NCBI GenBank assembly: GCA_015057505.1
Contig: SVEG01000002.1
Coordinates: forward strand, 62,001-126,000
Direction of reading: 5' to 3'
DNA: 64,000 nucleotides
From: Lachnospiraceae bacterium
GTDB taxonomy: Bacteria > Bacillota > Clostridia > Lachnospirales > Lachnospiraceae
The translations under genes and the position numbers were made by a program. The notes beneath the pieces are model-generated. The model was given only the letters and a program-made list of their open reading frames with translations, was not told where the DNA came from and did no database searches. Positions 58,640 through 64,000 of the stretch are shown here, piece by piece; position 1 is the stretch's first letter; every line of letters begins with the position of its first letter.

Positions 58640-60751
58640 TTACTTATCTTTAGCTTTTTTCTTACGTCTGATAAACAATACCGCAATTCCTGCACACACA
58701 AGTACAACCGCTGCCGAAACCGCAATAATAACCGGCACAAAGGACGAACTCGTAGCAGGCTTTATAAGTACTGCAATATGCTTAATACTGTCTGTCTCAC
58801 CCGAAAAAATATTATCATCTCTCGTCATTGTAAGCTTTGTTAATCCATCGTCCGTGTAGGAATAAATCTCAACATTCTTACCGTCAATGTCTTCTTTTGC
58901 CAATGGAACCGACAACGTATATGCAGATATAGGATTAGCTCTGTTTCCCATCGAATAAACCGTAAGACTTTCATCTTCGCCACATCCAAGCTCTGACTTA
59001 ATATTCTCATATACTGCATTTGTTTCTTCAATATGCGAAACCACAAGTAACGGTGACAAAGCACTCTTCTTTTTTTCAAACTCCGCAGTGACAAAAATAC
59101 CTGTTACCGCATCAACCGTAGTCAACGTACCACTGCTCGTAAAATCTCCTCTGATGGCATTACCCAAGGTTTCAAGATTACAGCCTGTTGCACAAACGGT
59201 TGTATCAATTCCTTCAACCTGAGCGTATACGCCCACTGAACGTAAAGCGATTATCTTAGCAAGATTCGGCAAGCCCTGTCTTACATCACGCGGTTGCTTT
59301 ATCCAATTCATATAGTATACATTGGATGCCAGCTTCTCTGTTGCCGCCGCAATTACTTCATCCTGCATTTTCTCAATATATGAATTGAAAAATCCCGGCA
59401 CATAACTTTCTCCCGTAGATTCTACAGTGCCTCCGAGTGCCGCAACCTTCGAGCACTCCTTCATATATTCGTGATATTCATCCATCAATGTCTTATTCTG
59501 ATAAATAACATTAAATAACGGATACTCCGCATAATTCTTTGCAGACAGCTGTTTTTCACGACCTGCATTCCTAGCATCAAGACGATACATAACATCAATA
59601 TTATAATTTGCCGTAAGCTCGGCCGTACTGGGATAATAACAGCCAAAGCTCAAATCATAATCCCACGGAACTACCGTACATACTCCGTCGGTATCAATAT
59701 AAAGGCCATAATTCTTCTGTCCGACGAACATATTATCCATCTGGCATAACCAGCTGTGCACTGCAAAATATTTTACAACCTCATCGACATTCATAATTTT
59801 GTCAAGAAGCTTAAGATATTCTTCGCTGTTAACATCTATTGTCTTACCGTCAAAATCCTTACCCTCGCTAAGACAGTTTATCTTTCTTAACCATTCCATT
59901 ACCGTTGGAAGCATATCCTCTACATCTTTGTAGGTATCCTCATCGTACTCCCAAAGAGCATCCGGTTCATCAATTAACTCATCATACAAAAGCCCCGTTC
60001 CCTCGGGCTTACAAAGATAGCTACTGATTGCATCCTTATCGACATTGTAATACTGCTCTAAAATAGAGCTGTCCAAAGCCTCCACCATAGCATACACGCC
60101 ATAATAATTGCCATTGATATATAACTTGGCAAGTCCATACTGAGGTGTGGGAAGTCCCATCTCATCCATGAGTTTGAGTGCAAAAAACTCCTTCATCATG
60201 GATTTATCAAAAAAGAAATTATTAAAGCTTATCTTATCACAACCGTAAAAATTCTGCTTCTCTCCGTAATCCTTTTTCTTAATAAACTTACCAAAATTGA
60301 CTGTAAACGAAAAACGATCACTTCCGGCATTATCCGTATAAGCATGCTCAAGCGTATAACTACCCTTGGTTTTTAAACCGCAATAGCCAAGCTTAACATC
60401 TCCGATTGTCACACTTGTTGTCATTACATACGGTTCTTCATCTGCATTCTGCAAAAGGTAATTAAGATTATTTTCATCTATCTCTATATACACCGTCTGC
60501 AGGGTATCCTCTAAAAAGAAGTCATTATACTTCCCATCCTTAGCCTTCCCCTGTGTTTTTGCATTCACAACATAATCCTTTGGCGGAGTATTGTTAACCT
60601 TATCCTCCGTAATCCACTCTGTGGCCGTTCCGTGCATGATTCTGTCTTCTTCGTCTCCTCTTGCTGCCATAGCAGGCTCTACCCATACTGTTCCAAGCAA
60701 AATAAGACTCGTAAGCACTACTGCCAATCCCCTGTTTGCTCTCTTTTTCAC
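58640..60751 (-). CDS. CotH kinase family surface protein
   Basis: 703 residues. Signal peptide at residues 1-29 (LAVVLTSLILLGTVWVEPAM then AARG). CotH domain: LGYCGLKTKGSYTLEHAYTD, YGCDKISFNNFFFDKSMMKE, LYINGNYYGVYAMVEALD and the DxD-like VVPWDYDLSFGCYYP. One C-terminal membrane segment (VPVIIAVSAAVVLVCAGIAV) followed by a basic tail anchors it outside the cell. CotH of Bacillus spores is a protein kinase; clostridial homologues are often in cell-wall or cellulosomal proteins. Transcribed alone. Confidence 0.9.
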   Translation of the reverse strand: MKKRANRGLAVVLTSLILLGTVWVEPAMAARGDEEDRIMHGTATEWITEDKVNNTPPKDYVVNAKTQGKAKDGKYNDFFLEDTLQTVYIEIDENNLNYLLQNADEEPYVMTTSVTIGDVKLGYCGLKTKGSYTLEHAYTDNAGSDRFSFTVNFGKFIKKKDYGEKQNFYGCDKISFNNFFFDKSMMKEFFALKLMDEMGLPTPQYGLAKLYINGNYYGVYAMVEALDSSILEQYYNVDKDAISSYLCKPEGTGLLYDELIDEPDALWEYDEDTYKDVEDMLPTVMEWLRKINCLSEGKDFDGKTIDVNSEEYLKLLDKIMNVDEVVKYFAVHSWLCQMDNMFVGQKNYGLYIDTDGVCTVVPWDYDLSFGCYYPSTAELTANYNIDVMYRLDARNAGREKQLSAKNYAEYPLFNVIYQNKTLMDEYHEYMKECSKVAALGGTVESTGESYVPGFFNSYIEKMQDEVIAAATEKLASNVYYMNWIKQPRDVRQGLPNLAKIIALRSVGVYAQVEGIDTTVCATGCNLETLGNAIRGDFTSSGTLTTVDAVTGIFVTAEFEKKKSALSPLLVVSHIEETNAVYENIKSELGCGEDESLTVYSMGNRANPISAYTLSVPLAKEDIDGKNVEIYSYTDDGLTKLTMTRDDNIFSGETDSIKHIAVLIKPATSSSFVPVIIAVSAAVVLVCAGIAVLFIRRKKKAKDK

Positions 60752-60888
60752 TTTTGTTGTACTCCTTTTTATTTAATGCAATTTATGTATTTTATTATAC
60801 TATTTTTTTCTGTTTCATTCAATGCATTTTCCTTGCATTTGGCATAATAATACAGTAAAATTAACTAAATTGTTTTATGGAGGCATTT

Positions 60889-62067
60889 ATGAATTACAGA
60901 ACGGACAAATATGGCAATCAGATATCAATACTGGGCTTCGGATGCATGCGTTTTCCGCAGACACTCGGCAAAATTAACATGGAAGAAACAGAGCGCGAGA
61001 TACTTTCCGCTTTTAATTCGGGCGTGAATTATTACGATACTGCTTATGTATATCCCGGCAGCGAGACAGCCATTGGTGAGATTTTTGAGAGAAATCATAT
61101 CCGAGAAAAATTATATATCGCAACCAAGCTTCCCCATTATCTTATAAAATCAAAGGAAGGGCTTGAGAAGCTTTTTTCTGAACAGCTTCGCCGCTTAAAG
61201 ACTGATTATATCGATTACTACCTCATGCACATGTTAAGTGACATCGACACCTGGGAACGCCTCAAAACTCTCGGCATCCTTGAATGGATTGAGAGCAAAA
61301 AGGCAACCGGTGCCATCAGACAAATCGGTTTTTCATATCACGGCAATTCCGATATGTTCTGTAAGCTTGTAGATGCTTATGATTGGGATTTCTGCCAGAT
61401 TCAATATAATTATATGGATGAGCACTCACAGGCAGGAAGAAAAGGCTTAAATTATGCTCATGACAAAGGACTTCCGGTTATTATCATGGAACCTCTTCGC
61501 GGTGGCAAGCTTGTTAACAGATTACCCGACAAAGCCAAACGCATATTTAACGATTACCCTGTTAAGCACACGCCTGCGCAGTGGGCTTTCCGCTGGCTTT
61601 GGAATCAACCGGAAGTAACCTGCGTCCTGTCAGGCATGAATTCCGACGAGATGGTAAAAGACAACATTAATACTGCTTCCACAGTATCTGTCGGTGAACT
61701 CGGACCCGATGAGGAAGCTATGCTTAAAAATGTTGTGGGGGCAATCAACAGCAAAATGAAGGTTGGCTGTACAGGATGCGGCTATTGTATGCCCTGCCCC
61801 AAAAATGTAGATATTCCCGGAACATTTTCTGCATACAATCGCAGATACAGCGAAAGTAAGTTTTGGGGACTTGTGGATTATACGATGTGCACTGCACTCC
61901 GCAAAACTCCAACCTCTGCCTCTAACTGCATCGAATGCGGCAAATGCGAGAAACATTGTCCTCAGGGAATTGAAATCCGTAAGGAACTTAAGAATGCCCG
62001 TAAAGAACTTGAAGGACCGTTATACAAGATGGCTCGTAAAATAAATAAGTGGCTGAAAGCTTTCTAA
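60889..62067 (+). CDS. Aldo/keto reductase with C-terminal 4Fe-4S domain
   Basis: 392 residues from ATG 60889 (GGAGG upstream). AKR features: GFGCMRFPQTLGKI, YDTAYVYPGSETAIGEIFE, catalytic Lys in IATKLPHYL and the HML site in YIDYYLMHMLSD. Two iron-sulfur clusters at the C-terminus: CTGCGYCMPCPKNVD and CIECGKCEKHCPQ. Ferredoxin-type AKR seen in anaerobes; substrate unknown. Confidence 0.93.
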   Translation: MNYRTDKYGNQISILGFGCMRFPQTLGKINMEETEREILSAFNSGVNYYDTAYVYPGSETAIGEIFERNHIREKLYIATKLPHYLIKSKEGLEKLFSEQLRRLKTDYIDYYLMHMLSDIDTWERLKTLGILEWIESKKATGAIRQIGFSYHGNSDMFCKLVDAYDWDFCQIQYNYMDEHSQAGRKGLNYAHDKGLPVIIMEPLRGGKLVNRLPDKAKRIFNDYPVKHTPAQWAFRWLWNQPEVTCVLSGMNSDEMVKDNINTASTVSVGELGPDEEAMLKNVVGAINSKMKVGCTGCGYCMPCPKNVDIPGTFSAYNRRYSESKFWGLVDYTMCTALRKTPTSASNCIECGKCEKHCPQGIEIRKELKNARKELEGPLYKMARKINKWLKAF

Positions 62068-62086
62068 GCTTTCAGCCACATTTTTC
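62049..62086 (+). terminator. Terminator of the aldo/keto reductase gene
   Basis: GTGGCTGAAAGC/GCTTTCAGCCAC stem whose loop contains the stop codon, followed by ATTTTT. Confidence 0.8.
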
Positions 62087-62128
62087 GTGATTAACTCTGT
62101 TTCCTAAGAATTTGCCACGCAAACACTT

Positions 62129-63175
62129 TCACTCTGCTTCAAAAGGCACAATCTCTATAGTAATAATATCGTTTACATCAAACTCAGCATCACCAACACT
62201 CCACACATCAAGCTCATAATCTCCCGGTACGGAGGTTTCAAAACGACGAATATTTCGTTCACTATTATCGAACCCATCTCGCATACTTACACTATTTCCC
62301 GTGCCCCATGTCAAATTTGCAAGGTGGATTGAGTCAACTTTGCTGATACTTACTTTATTAAACCTCCAACTGACTATTGCTTTTTCGCCTTCTTTTACTC
62401 TGAAAGCAACCTCCCTATCCTTATATCCCAAAGGATCGTCTTGTATAAATACGTTTACTATGCCTCCAATATAGTCAAGTTCTCCCGGTTCCCCACGACC
62501 AGTTGCGCTTCCCTGCATTTTTTTAGAATCAAGATAAATTTCTACATTCTGACTGCTACCGTCCGGATATACTTCTTCAACCGTAAAGTACACCTTCCAT
62601 CTTCCTATACCTTCATATGCATCCTTATAGTTAATATTACGGATCGAAATACCAAGTTCATGATACTCTTTTAGCTTATCTAATATTTTCTCTTCCATGT
62701 AAATCATAAATTCTTCCGGTGTCAAATCTTTGACATTTTCTGCAAATATATACTTAACATACGAATAATCCACCATCTTTGCGGCCTTTTCAAATTCCTC
62801 GTCTTCGATATATTTCAAAAATTTCATACACTTGTATATATCGTCCATACTTGAAAAACAGATGCCCTCACCGCGCTTTTCATTAACTCCCATCACAATT
62901 AACGCACTTATCGGAATTATCATAAGCATGGCAATTACGCACATACGCCAACGTCTCTTGATTTTCTTAAAACCTTTGCGAAGAACCTTCTCTTCCTTTA
63001 GTTCCTCCTTAATCTCGGGAATAACTTCTTCTATACCATATAATTTATTGTAATACTCTGCACATATCTTGCAATCTTTTTTATGTTCTTCCACAAGCTT
63101 CTTACTGTCCTCGGAACATCCGTCGTCCTCACACAGTATCATTAAGTCCTTAATTATGTCACAGGATATTTTCAT
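62129..63175 (-). CDS. Membrane anti-sigma factor
   Basis: 348 residues. The N-terminal 45 residues have the zinc-binding anti-sigma pattern HKKDCKICAEYY. One membrane segment near residue 80 (WRMCVIAMLMIIPISALIVM). The rest is extracytoplasmic (YVKYIFAENVKDLTPEEFMI, IVNVFIQDDPLGYKDREVAF, TSVPGDYELDVWSVG). Its start overlaps the stop of the sigma factor gene by 4 bp. Typical regulator of the co-encoded ECF sigma factor. Confidence 0.85.
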   Translation of the reverse strand: MKISCDIIKDLMILCEDDGCSEDSKKLVEEHKKDCKICAEYYNKLYGIEEVIPEIKEELKEEKVLRKGFKKIKRRWRMCVIAMLMIIPISALIVMGVNEKRGEGICFSSMDDIYKCMKFLKYIEDEEFEKAAKMVDYSYVKYIFAENVKDLTPEEFMIYMEEKILDKLKEYHELGISIRNINYKDAYEGIGRWKVYFTVEEVYPDGSSQNVEIYLDSKKMQGSATGRGEPGELDYIGGIVNVFIQDDPLGYKDREVAFRVKEGEKAIVSWRFNKVSISKVDSIHLANLTWGTGNSVSMRDGFDNSERNIRRFETSVPGDYELDVWSVGDAEFDVNDIITIEIVPFEAE

Positions 63176-63684
63176 AATTGTCCTCCCTGATTTTTCTCCA
63201 TACTTTCTATATATTTTTGAACTTTACTCTTGGCACGGTAATATGTAACACGCGCCCATTCTTCCGACTTTGAGTATTCTGCCGCAATATCCTTTAGCTT
63301 CATCTCCGCAAATACACGAAGCATAAACACTTCACGATATGGCTCATCTAATTTAAAAATTGCATTTTTCAGAAGCAGTTCTCCTTCTTTTCTTATCACC
63401 AATGCTTCCGGCGATTCTCCTTTGTCTTCGACCTCCGTCAATTCAGTTCCGGCTTCGTCAAAATTTTTCTTTCGCTTACATTCTTTAAGCCACGCATTTT
63501 TACCAATCTGACAAAGCCATGTAAAAATACTGCTTCTCCCCTCGAATTTATCAATATGCAAGAACGCCTGATAGAAGGTTTCTGATAAAAGCTCTTCTGC
63601 CTCCTGCGCATTCTTTGTCAGGGCAAGCAGATAATAATATACTTTTTTTGCGTACTTTTTATAAACTTCTTTAAACTCTGCCAT
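63172..63684 (-). CDS. ECF RNA polymerase sigma factor
   Basis: 170 residues. Region 2: FKEVYKKYAKKVYYYLLALT and AEELLSETFYQAFLHIDKFE, with GRSSIFTWLCQIGKNAWLKE. Region 4: LDEPYREVFMLRVFAEMKLK and DIAAEYSKSEEWARVTYYRA. Translationally coupled to the anti-sigma factor. The inducing signal is unknown. Confidence 0.92.
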   Translation of the reverse strand: MAEFKEVYKKYAKKVYYYLLALTKNAQEAEELLSETFYQAFLHIDKFEGRSSIFTWLCQIGKNAWLKECKRKKNFDEAGTELTEVEDKGESPEALVIRKEGELLLKNAIFKLDEPYREVFMLRVFAEMKLKDIAAEYSKSEEWARVTYYRAKSKVQKYIESMEKNQGGQL

Positions 63685-63702
63685 AGTTCCCCCTAACTAA
63701 AA

Positions 63703-64000
63703 TTATGTAATCTTACACCACTTGTTTTTCCAGCGACACAACTCATAAAGCATGAAATATACTGCAACCGCTGTTATCGGCGCAAAAATTACAAAATAGT
63801 CTAATTTAATATCTATATCACGTAACACCCGAACAATCGGCCCGTGCAATAAATATACCCACAAAGTATCAGTTCCTGCCTTTGAAAAAATCAATCGTTT
63901 TGTCGGAATTACTGCCAATAACAAAAAACTCAACCCAAAAGCAATAACATAACTAACCGTCCGGAATCCTTCTCCGAAAATAGCCTGCGTTGCTTCATAA
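63703..64000 (-). CDS. Acyltransferase family membrane protein, C-terminal part
   Basis: The frame stays open to the right edge, so the ORF-track start at 63933 is internal. Visible residues include GEGFRTVSYVIAFGLSFLLL, FSKAGTDTLWVYLLHGPIVR and FAPITAVAVYFMLYEL, the C-terminal membrane segments of acyltransferase-3 family proteins. Only the last 98 residues are seen. Confidence 0.7.
   Translation of the reverse strand, partial: YEATQAIFGEGFRTVSYVIAFGLSFLLLAVIPTKRLIFSKAGTDTLWVYLLHGPIVRVLRDIDIKLDYFVIFAPITAVAVYFMLYELCRWKNKWCKIT

Noticed and set aside
1-64000. tRNA, rRNA or CRISPR array
   Set aside because: No cloverleaf, rRNA segment or regularly spaced repeat series was found on either strand by eye.

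Overview
The window reads as a chromosome segment of a low-GC Gram-positive anaerobe of the Clostridia, most likely Lachnospiraceae. The basis is the gene set (pyruvate phosphate dikinase, single-chain glycyl-tRNA synthetase, the era/yqzL/recO block, YesM/YesN-type two-component control of a sugar ABC transporter, ECF sigma with its membrane anti-sigma), strong AGGAGG-type ribosome sites and intrinsic terminators with T runs. No tRNA, rRNA, CRISPR array, integrase or transposase was seen.

Layout. 1-2160: a secreted tandem-repeat protein (cut by the left edge) divergent from an AraC regulator. 2235-22236: an accessory island in which every gene is on the minus strand. It holds an orphan RelB/DinJ antitoxin, a duplicated small helix-turn-helix gene, an XRE regulator, a deleted DUF1016 nuclease pseudogene, unknown proteins, HAD/NUDIX/GNAT enzymes, a membrane protein, an OLD-type ATPase/TOPRIM nuclease beside a nuclease-like protein, an EcsC protein, an AIPR protein, a HEPN-like protein and DUF3788/DUF3795 proteins. 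22647-33991: the core block ppdK, thermonuclease-like, glyS, lipoprotein, recO, yqzL, era, SSB-like, nadE and a ZIP transporter, all minus. 34164-39293 (plus): DUF1292, a nucleosidase/spore-photoproduct-lyase-like/SDR operon, a ClC channel and a membrane protein. 39341-48262 (minus): small enzymes, a purine permease, DinB, a PBECR4-like protein, two acetyltransferases, a PlsC-like acyltransferase and a TauE/SafE permease. 48439-64000: alpha/beta hydrolase, a CUT1 sugar ABC transporter divergent from its sensor kinase/response regulator and a DUF2264 enzyme, CotH kinase, aldo/keto reductase, ECF sigma/anti-sigma and an acyltransferase cut by the right edge.

Most notable are regulatory and structural signals in the island. 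(1) Three promoters, of the membrane protein, the OLD nuclease and the AIPR gene, share one architecture: two TGTAAG boxes 11 bp apart, exactly 10 bp from an extended -10. This implies one response-regulator-like activator for the three loci. (2) A related hairpin occurs four times, each 6-11 bp after a stop codon. (3) A leader RNA with three GUUGGCRGACAAC-type modules, a consensus promoter and a terminator occurs twice, before an acetyltransferase and before a PBECR4-like gene 35 kb away. (4) The small HTH gene is duplicated with all 15 differences being transitions, none changing the shared 85 residues, and with an unchanged promoter/operator. Outside the island there is a 542-bp imperfect inverted repeat (41409-41950) and a 159-bp inverted-repeat element (30941-31099).

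All calls come from reading the sequence and recalling protein families. No database search was run.
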